Of a stretch of DNA of 21,327 bases, positions 1 to 9,359 are shown in pieces. Positions within the stretch are counted from its first letter, which is position 1, and each line of letters starts with the position of its first letter. The stretch spans positions 1 to 21,327 of the forward strand of contig JAYMSP010003057.1 in assembly GCA_036897095.1 (NCBI GenBank), in the 5' to 3' direction. The DNA comes from Plantago elongata. Lineage: Eukaryota > Streptophyta > Magnoliopsida > Lamiales > Plantaginaceae. A model generated the notes under the pieces. That model ran no database searches. It was not told the DNA's origin and worked only from the letters and a program-made list of their open reading frames with translations. The position numbers and the translations under genes are program-made.

Positions 1-1167
1 ATAAACAGTCTTTCTCAGAAACCTTGGGGGTTTCTGATACTTAGATTCAGAGAGCGGAAGACTTTAAGCGATAGATAAATGTAAATGTAATAATGTGTAT
101 GTGTGATGTTGGAATGCAAATGCAATAAGTAAATAACACAGTAACTTATAGTGGTATCTGGAGGTGGCGTAATCCTCCAACTAATCCACTTCGGCCTTTC
201 TGAGACATGGAATTCACTAGAACAGATAATTGAATTCTCATTACAATGTATCCTATTCAGAGATCCCTACAAACAAATGGTTCCTAACAAAATGTTCCCC
301 CTGAGTTGTTCCCTAGCTTCTAAAGCCAAGTACTTCCAGTACTCAAGATAACCTTGGAGCTTTTCCTTGATTTCCCAAACCAAGTACTTCATGTACTCCA
401 GGCCTTAATGGTGTTGGTTATATGGTTTTTGTCACGCTTCTCTTAAATAAATTTTCAACTATTTATCCAGAGAGCTCTAAGAGATTACAATACTTAATAT
501 ACTTGTTCAGTATATGGTAGGTGTTTCCTATCTGACCCAAATGTTGATTTCCGTTCTGGAGAATGAACTTCAGAAAGGGTGTCTGAGTGTTCAACTCTTT
601 CACAGATAATCAAACTCTTGTTAAGGTTCAGGACACTTAGAACTACTAGTGATTCTTCGAGCTGTATAGTCGCAACAGTAAACTTGGAGAATTGTAGTAT
701 GAATGCTTGAGAGAATACTTGAAAGTACAAGTGAAGTTCGTGTGTCTATTTCTCAGCTTCTAAGTGTTGATATTTATAGATGAATTTGAGAGTCGTTTAA
801 ATAGTATCCGTTAGACCTTCTCATAATTCAATCCATTGATATCTCGAAATAAAAGTCACTTTCTCATTTTTATGAGAGGGCTTGCTGGATCGACTTTTCA
901 GTCAGTGTAATTAATACAATGTACTATTTCTTTGTCCTATAGTCTCAACGGACACATGAGCCTTTCTGAAAGCTAGCATGCTCCTTAACTCATTGATGTC
1001 ATATATTCAGAGAGGTGTAACGTGTCAAATGCACTATACAATATGCTTTCTGAACATAGTCTATCTGAGGAGACTAATCCCTTTGTGTCTTCATCATACT
1101 TGCGCAATCTTCAGTCTTTGAATCTTCGATTAAGCTTCGTTGCTAGGATCCTTCTTCATGGTCTTCT
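1..1167 (-). mobile_element. Inverted fragment of a Ty1/copia LTR (fold-back left arm)
   Basis: Read on the minus strand, this stretch matches the LTR at 1841-3000 along its whole length, by eye at roughly 85-90% with small indels (for example an extra 18 bases or so near 27-44). Shared landmarks include CAGTCTTTCTCAGAAACC at 5 against its complement near 2978-2995, the TATA-like tatttata near 771, the pair of 'aagtactt'-type motifs near 327-390, and the gatccttcttcatgg end near 1148. The fragment enters from beyond the left edge, so its U5 end is not visible. Similarity stops at about 1167, short of the LTR's U3 start. It is a partial, fossil LTR in the opposite orientation to the copy at 1662-3072. 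Confidence 0.85.
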
Positions 1168-1661
1168 GGAAAAGCATGAAGATCCTGACAAAGCTTACAA
1201 AGAAATTTGTGATTTAGCCAGAAAAACAGAGCTCTATGTGAGAAGGTTACTTTATGAAAATGCTGAAGAATGCAGGAGGGTTGATCCCCATTGATCCAGA
1301 AGATGCTGAAGAACTTAAGGTTTCTGAGCCTAAGTTATTTTTGAAGACTTGAAGACTAGTTTATTAGGGTGTTTACTTGGAGCTTGGACTCTCATGTTGT
1401 CCTAATTTATTTAGTATTTTGTATGTTGCTGACTGTATTTCATTGTAATCCATTTTTAAAAGTTATCTTATAATCTGTAATGTTCTTTTTGTAGATCGTA
1501 TCTCAAAGATCACTTCTTGTGATTTGGTTGATGTTTACTTTCTGCACTTTTATCTGATTGAATATCATTTGAAATGATTAAGTGGTGGATTGTGTTCACT
1601 TCCATGTTTTTTTAATAGGACTTTAAGATAGTCATGGTTGGCTGATCAAAAAGGTGGAATT
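1168..1661 (+). mobile_element. 3' end of copia internal region with polypurine tract
   Basis: This is the unique spacer between the two inverted arms. It ends in a purine-rich tract (aaaaaggtggaatt, about 1648-1661) directly before TGTTAGG, the placement expected for the polypurine tract before a 3' LTR. The first part (to about 1295) has coding character, with many charged residues (peptide piece EDPDKAYKEICDLARKTELY), but I do not recognise a domain. The rest is T-rich and non-coding in appearance. It could be the tail of a copia polyprotein, an extra 3' reading frame or captured sequence. As a fossil it is incomplete: no integrase, RT or RNase H of this element lies in the window. Confidence 0.55.
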
Positions 1662-3072
1662 TGTTAGGAATATCTGTTAGTATTTTTGATCAATCACCAT
1701 ATGACTTATCTTTAGTACATAATGGTGACTAGTACTTTTAGTTCACTTGAACATTGTAAAAGAGGAAATCACTTAGTATGTTAGTCTAGCTAAACTTGTA
1801 ATAGGATTGCTAGGTCTCTGAATATAATTTTATATTTTGAGAAGGCCATGAAGAAGGATCCTAGGAATGGAGTTCAATCGAAGATTTGCAGACTGAAGAT
1901 TGCACAAGTTTGATGAAGACACAAAGGATTAGTCTCCTCAGAAAGACTATGTCCAGAAAGATGTTGTATAGTGCATTTGGTACGTTACACATCTCTGAAG
2001 ATATGTCATTATTGAGTCAAGGAGCATGCTAGCTTTCAGAAAGGCACATGTGTCCGTTGAGACTACAGGACAAGAAATAGTACAGTGTATTAATTACACC
2101 GACTGAAAAGTCGATCAAGCAAGCCCTCTCTGAAAAATCAGATAGTGACTTCTGAGTACTTATTTCGAGATATCAACGGATTGAATTCTGAGAAGGTCTA
2201 ACGGATATTATTCAAACAACTCTCAAATTCATCTATAAATATGAAACACTTAGAAGCTGAGAAATACACACATACACGAACTACGCTCATACTTTCAAGT
2301 ATTCTCTCATGTATTCACACTACAATTCTCCAAGCTCACTATTGCGACTAAACAGCTCGAAGAATAACTAGTAGTTCTAAGTGTCCTGAACCTTAACAAG
2401 AGCTTGATTATCTGTGAAAGAGTTAAACACTCAGACACCTTTCTGAAGTTCATTCTCTAGGACGGATATCAACACTTGGGTCAGAAAGGAGATATCTACC
2501 ATATATTGAACATGTATATTAAGTAGTGTAATCTCTTAGAGCTCTCTGGATAAATAACTGAAAAGTTATTTATGAGAAGCCTGACAACAATCATATAACC
2601 AACATCATCAAGGCGTGGAGTACATGAAGTACGTGGTTTGGAAAATCAAGAAAAACCTCTGAGGTTATCGTGAGTACAAGAAGTACTTGGCTTTAGAAGC
2701 TAGGGAACAACTCAGGGGGGACCATTTGTTTGTGGGGATCTTAGAATAAGATACATTGTAAGGAGTACTCAATTATCTGTTCTAATGAATTTCAGGTCTC
2801 AGAAAGGCCGAAGTTGATTAGTTGAAGGATTACACCACCCCCAGATAGCACTGCAAGTTGATGTGTTATGTACTTATTATATTTCCATTCCAGCATCACA
2901 CACACACACACACATTATTAATGCAAAGAACATTTACATTTATCTATCGCTTAAAGTCTTCCGCTCTCTGAATCAAGGTTTCTGAGAAAGACTGTTTATT
3001 GACGAAAGTTTGAAACGCCTATTCACCCCCCCCCCCCTCTAGTCTTTTCCTTTGCCGTTATCTGGACCAACA
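1662..3072 (+). mobile_element. Ty1/copia-type LTR, about 1.41 kb
   Basis: The LTR begins TGTTAGGAATATC right after a polypurine tract and ends ...GGACCAACA, giving short inverted termini (TGTTAG / CCAACA). A TATA-like box tataaata lies at 2234-2241, suitable for an LTR promoter. Near the 3' end is cgcctattcac followed by a C-run and ctctag (about 3018-3043), a string I know from the U5 end of many plant copia LTRs. A (CA)n microsatellite sits near 2895-2914. Because the polypurine tract precedes it, this is the 3' LTR of a plus-strand element whose 5' part is not in the window, apart from the inverted LTR piece at 1-1167. A partner copy for dating or for checking the target duplication is missing. 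Confidence 0.75.
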
Positions 3073-4170
3073 CAATCAGACAAATGGGCAACATGAATAA
3101 TTTCTTACTTGCTTTTCACCAACATGTCGTCCACATATACTTTCATGGTTTTTCCAATCTCTTTTTTGAACATGTGGTTAACTAGTCGTTGGTATGTTGC
3201 TCCTACGTTTCGTAATCCGAATGGCATGACCTTGAAGCAGTACACTCCTCCGGTCGTGACAAAGGTAGTCTTGATTACGTCTTCCTTCGCCATTTTGATC
3301 TGGTGGAACCCCTGGAAAGCATCCATAAAGCTGAGCAAAGCGCATCCGACCGTCGAATCAACTAGGGTGTCGATCCGAGGTAGAGGATAAGGATCCCTTG
3401 GACAGAATTGTTGAGGGTAGTAAAGTCATTGCACACATCCTCATCTGCCCGGTAACTTTTGGACCAGCACCACATTGCAGAACCACTCTGAGTAATGAAC
3501 TTCTCAGATGTGACCAGCCTTAAGTAGGCGCTCTACCTCTCCTGCAATGATCTTATCCTGTTCCAGTCCATGATCCCTTTTTTTTTGTCGGATTGGCCTT
3601 ATGCTCGGATCCACATGGAGGTGATGCGGGATCTATTCCAGTTAGATCCTCGGTACCCCATGCAAAAACATTCATGTTGTCTCTCAGGAACTTGATCAGT
3701 TTAAGCTCGGATTCTTGCTTGCATCCCCGTGCCTATTCGAGTGATCTTGCTTGCATCCCCGACAACCAAATGTACTTCCTTGGTCCCGCAATTCGGTTTA
3801 TTCGATTTTCCTCCAATAACCTTTTCTTCGGAGTTAATCCAGCTGGAGGGTCGGGAACGACCTTATATTCTTGGATGCTGCCCACGGTGGTAGTGATGGG
3901 GAAACACATTCTCTTCATTCCTTGGATAGGTGCTACATCTTGGTTAGAATAAACATTGTAGTGAGGTAAGGACATTGTTTTCACTGAAAGGGTATAGCAC
4001 TCCAATGCGTCTCTTCTGTTTCCTTCGGTCAAACCTATCCTTGCTGGAGTCAGGAATTTCATCTTTAGATGGAAGGTCGATGGTATGGCTCTAAAGGCAT
4101 TGATTCCCGGTCTTCTGAAGATGATGGTGTAATCAAAAATGGCATCGACCACTATGAACAATACTTGTTG
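3073..4170 (-). mobile_element. Ty3/gypsy fossil: protease-RT segment
   Basis: On the minus strand the order is a retroviral-type protease region (about 4161-3733; FHLKMKFLTPARIGLTEGNR and RRDALECY are typical of plant gypsy polyproteins around the protease), a linker, then the reverse transcriptase core (about 3400-3077) with DAFQGFHQI, MPFGLRN and the catalytic YVDDMLVKSK. Sequence style suggests the Tat lineage. The RT reading runs to within a few bases of the copia LTR end at 3072, so the copia element appears to have landed in this RT, with the remainder of the gypsy copy off to the left. It is a broken, partial fossil: gag, RNase H, integrase and LTRs are not seen here. Whether it belongs to the same family as the element at 9356-12851 cannot be decided, because the two copies keep different parts. 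Confidence 0.85.
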
Positions 4171-5300
4171 AGTGACTCAGTAGTGATGTTGGCCCATTGT
4201 GACTCAGTAGGGAAAAGTTACATCTACTATCCCTTAAATTGATTCCTATTTTAAAAAAACTGTTCAGATTAACTTAAATTACAAATAGGTCGAAATTAAT
4301 AAAGGGCTCGAAAACTAATTACATCCAGCCCTAAAAGTTAACTCAGGGGCTGATGTGGCGTTCTTTGATGCTGAGGTGGACAAAAAAGTTGGGGTTATTA
4401 ACGAAATTGACATTCCCTTTTTTTATTTTTGAATTTCTTTAATTTATTTTCTCCTTTATCTTTTCTTTTCCCTTTTCTTTAAGTCCCTAAACTAAATCTA
4501 ATTCACCAAAACTCTTAGAGAAGTTGAGTCCATAGACATTTATTTCTAACAATAACACACAAAAAACTCCATAATCGTCATTATCAAATCGCCATCTTCG
4601 TCAACAACCATAAATCGAAGTGTAGGAGCTCGAATCGGAGCTTTTGAAAGCCATTGGAGGTTTAAAGCTCTAGCCTGAGCTACAAATAGAGTTCCGGTGG
4701 GCTGCAAGAACACCTCTGTTGGAGCTGTAATTTGCAGCTCCCGGAGCTGCTATAATAGCTCCGTTGGAGCTGTAATTCCATCTCGAATGGAGCTCTAAAC
4801 AACTCCGGCGAACTATTAATTGTAGCTCGCTGGAGTTGTTATAATAGGTCCATTAGAGCTAGATTTCTAGCTTCGATGCGATCTACAAATCGTAGCTCGT
4901 TGGAGCTGCAATTGTCATTGGAGTTGCAGCTCTAATGGAGAAGATGAGGGATGGGGGTGGAGGTTGTGATTGTGAAGAAGATGAGGAGAAGAAAAAGATG
5001 AAGTGGGTTTTCTTTTTCTTTTCCCTTTACTTTTATTTTTTTTTTTAATTCTAATTTCTTATTATTTTTTCTTAATTGAAAGAGAGATAAAAATTTCATA
5101 TTGGAGATAGAAAGTGTTTATGTAAACAGTTGTTAATAAAAATGATCTGAGGAGACTATCTGCATTTTTCATTAATTTGGAAGGATTTTGTAATTGGCAT
5201 AAATTTAAGAGCCGTTAGTCCTAGTTTCTTTAACAATTCAAATCGAGCTCAAAGTTTAACAATTAGGATGAAGCTCGAGTCTGAGTGATGGAGTAATCAA
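4171..5300. other. Gene-free stretch, possibly a degenerate non-autonomous DNA transposon
   Basis: No coding region is visible. Left-side sequence around 4260-4330 (aattacaaat, gaaattaata) recurs as an imperfect inverse near 5130-5200 (on the minus strand aattacaaaatcc, aaattaatg), suggesting decayed terminal inverted repeats of a Mutator-like non-autonomous element. Between them are a CT-rich tract (4410-4490), the GGAGCT repeat field and a purine/T-rich tract (4940-5060). A 12-base string gtgactcagtag occurs twice, near 4172 and 4199. The transposon reading is inference, and no clean target duplication was found. Confidence 0.3.
4618..4945. repeat. Degenerate minisatellite with GGAGCTGTAATT / AGCTCC core
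   Basis: The motif ggagctgtaatt and variants (ggagctgctataat, ggagttgttataat, ggagctgcaatt) recurs about every 33-35 bases, from near 4728 through 4763, 4797, 4831 and 4866 to 4898. Each is usually preceded by tagctccgtt or tagctcgtt. GGAGCT and AGCTCC are complementary, so neighbouring units can pair into short hairpins. Unit identity is low, which marks an old or fast-drifting array. No open frame spans it. Confidence 0.6.
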
Positions 5301-5812
5301 GCTCGGTAGTTTAACATATTTTGTATTAAAAATTGAAGAAGGAAAAGACCAGTGAAGTTGGACTTTTTGGACGGCAAAAAGCAGGATAATTATAAGACAC
5401 AATGATTGAGATATTTAAAAATAAAGTTGATCAATAAAATAGAATGGTCGGTGTAAAAAAACATGAAATTTGTGAACTGTGATTCTTTTAAAAGTAGAAT
5501 TGAATTGAAGGGTAATCATAAGTTAGGTGGAGCTGCTGACCTCCTCCGATTCGCGGGACGGTAAACAGAGGCCTACTTTAAAACAAGGGTTATAACTTTT
5601 ATCATATCACATAAATAAGTACAATACAAACCCATCAACTAAATTTTCATATGATATTCGTTATTATTTGGGTGTTGATTAACTTCAACTTTATTTAATG
5701 ATAGTACATTATACTAACAATTACAACTTTTTTTTTCACATTGTCATGGATTATAATTTAATTTAATTTTTTTATCTAAAGCACGTCCTAATGTATATAA
5801 TTTTTTGGTACA
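5301..5812. other. AT-rich intergenic DNA
   Basis: No gene, no transposon end and no RNA signature that I can support. The right end (about 5790-5820) reads on the minus strand as tactccatctgtacc, loosely like a Stowaway-type terminus, but no partner end was found. Confidence 0.5.
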
Positions 5813-5932
5813 GATGGAGTAGTGTTTATAAACGAAATGAATGGTCACTACTCACTACTCACTAATAAGAGAGATGGAGTAGTATTTATAAACGAAATGA
5901 ATGGTCACTACTCACTACTCACTAATGAGAGA
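5813..5932 (+). repeat. Two-copy 60 bp tandem repeat
   Basis: Copy one is 5813-5872 and copy two 5873-5932, both starting gatggagtagt and ending in a gaga run, with about two differences (g/a near 5824/5884 and a/g near 5867/5927). Inside each unit is a smaller cactact repetition. The 60 bp period is divisible by three, so the plus strand shows a repeated 20-residue phrase (FINEMNGHYSLLTN...). That follows from the period and is not evidence for a gene. Confidence 0.95.
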
Positions 5933-6017
5933 GCTATTAAAGTAATGACATACCATCTCATTTCAGTGGAAGTGTTTTCTTCAACATCTTCAGCCCTTTT
6001 TTGGAAGCTTCATACAC

Positions 6018-6028
6018 AAAGAAGATAG
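6018..6028. repeat. Candidate LINE target-site duplication, left copy
   Basis: The 11 bases aaagaagatag here recur at 19019-19029, directly after an A-rich tail (aaaataatgataaaaat) that follows the LINE ORF2 stop. This is the geometry of an L1-type insertion with target duplication. The right copy overlaps the A tail, so two or three of the matching A residues are not independent evidence. Confidence 0.45.
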
Positions 6029-6060
6029 TCTTAAGCTCGACTAACATGTGATGTGCCTAA

Positions 6061-6312
6061 GGGCTGATTGACATGCAACTTAAATGCCTCAATTTAAATG
6101 TCTGAATAGTGATTGGAATTATAGTGGGATTGTTAAAATTGTGCTTGGTATAGAATTGTAATTGGATAGGGTATTATAGGTTTGTTATATAGGTAGAGAA
6201 AAATGTTGCTACTGTAGAGCCATTTCGATCTTCTGCATTTAAATGCCATAACAAACACGAAATTCCCAAGTAGCATCCAAATGGGCATTTGGATGCTACT
6301 CCAATCAGCCCC
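6061..6312. mobile_element. Tourist-like (PIF/Harbinger) MITE, 252 bp
   Basis: The left end is GGGCTGATTGacatgcaact and the right end, read inversely, is GGGGCTGATTGGagtagcat. Inverted similarity extends inward (atttaaatgc near both ends). It is flanked by TAA on both sides (6058-6060 and 6313-6315), the 3 bp duplication typical of PIF/Harbinger and Tourist elements. There is no coding capacity, as expected for a MITE. Confidence 0.85.
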
Positions 6313-6344
6313 TAATCAATATTGTATTTCTAACAATATGCTCT

Positions 6345-8742
6345 CTAGCCAAAAAAAATCTCGGCCTCCAGACTCACCGGAAAATGGTGCTAAGACACCA
6401 AAACCACCAGATTCAGATTATATCCTTCCTCTTCTTAATTCCTCTTAAATTAACCCTCTTCCTGGAAATGATATGCAAATTGATCCAACATGAAGTGTGA
6501 AAAATACATCAACGATTTCAAGTTGTGAAATTTATTTTTCTAACAATCAAAGTATGAGTAAGACCGGGAGAGTCTGAGGGATGGTAATCCGCCCTCTCCC
6601 TCAGGAATGAAAATTCCAACCGGTTCTCCTTCATACGAAGTAAACTTATTAATAACACGGTGCACAAATACTTTCCTCAATGGCTGAATTCTCTTGAAAA
6701 AAGACCTGTGGTTGCGGATGAGGCTTCATCTTCGGCCATAGACCCTAATATTCCTTCTTTGGTCTTCTCTCATGATGAATTGGCCAAATTTTGTGCACCA
6801 TGGAATAAGTCTTTGCTTATAAATACGGTTGGTCATGGTAAATGGATTCCTGATATAAGTAAACACTTAATGGGAAACTGGAAAATCCGTGATCAGATTA
6901 AATCTATTGATTTGGGCAAGGGTTTTGACATAGTTAAAGTAGGTAATCAAGACGATTACACTATTATATTGCTCTTGTAGGAGGTCCATGGTATATGTTT
7001 GATCATTATTTGGCTGTGCGGCCTTGGAGGCCCAATTTTTCCCCGGGAAAAGGGCTTCTGGAAACCATGGTTGTTTGGATTCAATTACATGAATTACCAA
7101 TTGTATGCATTTAATGTACTTTGTGCAATTGGCAAAACAATAGGAAAACCTATTAAGGTTGATTTACATACTATTGAGTCTAATAGGGGAAGATACGCCC
7201 GACTGTGTCTTGATATTGACACAAATAAACCTCTTCGTACTTCTACCCAAATTGAAAATAGAATTTAACAAATTACTTATGAAATTAAGGTTGAATTTTA
7301 TTTTCACTGTGGAAAAATTGGGCACTTTAGAAATAAATGTAAGGATTTAAATTCAGGAAATAATTATGATAATCCATCTGCTTCGACTAAGCTTGATGAT
7401 GTGCCGAAAATTACAATTGAAAAGTGGTGGCCGGGAAATCAAACTTCAGGAAGAAAAACCATAATGGGCCTGGCTACAGGGATAGAGTTGGCCTGGATCA
7501 AGCCAAGAAAATGGATGAGCCAACCCAATCTTCTTTCGGCCAGAAAAAGAAAGGCTCTCTTTCACGGCCCAAGTCAGACAACAGGTAATTCTGGGCCAAG
7601 CACAGGTAAAAAGACCAACTCGAACATTAATAGGTTTCAGTCTTTACATGTTACTACTGAAAATATTAACAATCAAGAAGCAAAACAAACTTTAGATAAC
7701 AACACATGTACAGAGAATCCCAGGATATCCAAAACAATCAGCAAAAGATATCAAGTATTGCTAGATTTCAGCCAAAAATAAGAAATCCAAACACTACAAG
7801 ACAAAACAGAATTATGTTACTACAAGTAAGTAACAAAAAACAGACCAATCGACAATTGAGTTAAATACCATAACTAGTAGAAAGCAGCAACGTATTAAAC
7901 GGGTGATTCCCAAACCAATTTCCCAAAAAGCTAATGATATCCAGGTCTGACATGCGCATGATCTTAATGGCACTGCTTTGATCACTCAGCAGATGGAATC
8001 ATCGAGTAGTGCAAAACATAATGATGATCACCTAGTTGATAATCTTAATCATCCACTGTGTAGTCCCGATGAAAAAGATAGCAAAAATCGGTTGCCAGAT
8101 TCTACAAGTAATTGTGTTGATTTAATAGTTCAAAACATAGCACCATTGTATGATTCTGACTCAGAAGATAGAAAAAATAACTATCAATCCTTACCTACCT
8201 CCAAACATTCCTCCATCCGCAGATTTCCCGCATATGAACGATTACCTCAGATAAACTCACCGGAGAACTTCTCGGAGCTACCAAACCTGGAACAGCCTCT
8301 ATCAGCACCTTTGACAAAACCAATGGCCCTAGATTTAACACCAACAACAGATGACTATTTTCTGAACAATGTAACCACCATGGAGGAAATTCTGGCTCTT
8401 CCATGGATTTCCCAACCAAGCTCTCCAACAAACCTACAGATATCATCTCCTACCCCAATCCAGACACTATCCCCACTAGAAGAGATAGACCAGTCCAACA
8501 TGCAGATAGTCCCAGTAGAACCAGTAAGGGTGGAGGTACCACCTGTAGAGAATCCATTCCCTCAACCCAAAAAGCTGATCAACCATGGTCCAAGGAAACA
8601 TAAACTGCAATATCAGAGGAAAAAGGTAATCGGAGAATCCTCCCGAAGTCAATCACATCTGGCATCCACTCCACGAACTCCTCCAATCCCTCCGAGACAC
8701 CACCGACTGAGTAACCTACTACCTCGTCCCAGCCAAACTTAG
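6345..8742 (+). pseudogene. LINE ORF1 (DUF4283 + CCHC-like, nucleic-acid-binding protein)
   Basis: ORF1 proteins of plant L1-type LINEs bind the element's RNA. The N-terminal part (about 6350-6420) reads RPPDSPENGAKTPKPPDSD, a common style of ORF1 start. A DUF4283 domain follows: SLLINTVGHGKWIPDISKHL (about 6815-6875), GGPWYMFDHYLAVRPW (about 6977-7024) and the WIQLHELPI motif (about 7074-7100). Then come IGKPIKVD and a zinc knuckle FHCGKIGHFRNKC at about 7302-7340. The first cysteine of CX2CX4HX4C is a tyrosine here (FYFHC). The C-terminal half (7978-8742) is Pro/Ser-rich with no domain I can name. The domain crosses at least two frame changes (near 6965 and 7105), and in-frame stops interrupt the N-terminal part, so it is a pseudogene copy. 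Confidence 0.85.
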
Positions 8743-9269
8743 ACCCCAATCTTGGCTTCAACTCAAACCAATATCTCGCCACCCATGCTACAGTTCATTC
8801 CCTAAATCCGTCCAGTATTTACCCCTCTACCTCTGTTCCCGACCCACCCAACACCAACTACCTGGCTATCATTTCATCCACCCCCCCCCCTCTTCAGAAT
8901 CCTATACCAGAAATTATGAAGTTGAACCTGGGGCTAATGTCAGACTCCGTGAGGGTTGCGACAAGTCAGGAGAGGGTGAACAACCACAGAATGATCAGGA
9001 TGGATGGAAACACATTTCGAATCCTTCCCTGTTATGCTCCCCCTCTGCTGTTTCAAATCTCGCGATCAATCATGACTATAACAGTGTGTTATGCTTATAC
9101 TCCTCTGATCCATCAACACGGAATACATGCACACCACACTCTGGTTATCCTTCCATGGGCAAGCGGGGGATATCTTCCACTAACTCCGTTACCACTGCAA
9201 AATGACAACGGTATAATTTTCGTGCGAAGGAGACCAAGAACGTGGTACCTAACAATTTCTCCTGATAAT

Positions 9270-9355
9270 ATGAGGATCTTTGCGTGGAATATTAGGGGGG
9301 CGGGTAATGAAAACACGGTGAATGCCTTAGAAGAATACTTGAATGAGTTAGTATC
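9270..9355 (+). pseudogene. LINE ORF2, N-terminal start of endonuclease
   Basis: The ATG at 9270-9272 opens MRIFAWNIRGAGNENTVNAL, the standard opening of plant LINE ORF2 endonuclease (W-N-x-R-G-x-G-N). It holds the asparagine of the first catalytic motif. Reading leaves LINE-like sequence within about 30 residues, where the Tat-type element begins; the exact boundary is uncertain by some 30 bases. Roughly 80-100 residues of endonuclease expected between this piece and the one resuming at 12852 are absent, so LINE sequence was also lost at this site. Confidence 0.85.
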
Positions 9356-9359
9356 CGAG

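Noticed and set aside
1-3000. Foldback or Mutator-type DNA transposon with 1.1 kb terminal inverted repeats
   Set aside because: The right arm sits inside a well-formed copia LTR (polypurine tract, TGTTAG start, CCAACA end, U5-type C-run), and the spacer holds a polypurine tract, so an inverted LTR explains it better.
4610-4950. CRISPR-like array
   Set aside because: The repeats are degenerate, without uniform spacers, and the context is a plant nuclear genome.
5790-5830. Stowaway MITE terminus (minus strand tactccatctgtacc)
   Set aside because: No partner terminus or TA duplication pair could be found.
5822-6028. Small plus-strand gene with a repeated 20-residue motif
   Set aside because: The repetition follows from the 60 bp tandem duplication; there is no domain and no support downstream.
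5954-6045. Minus-strand 29-codon frame ending KKTLPLK
   Set aside because: It is short, has no splice or promoter context, and crosses the proposed LINE border at 6028.
8195-8446. Minus-strand frame within LINE ORF1
   Set aside because: It is a shadow of the plus-strand ORF1 C-terminal region.
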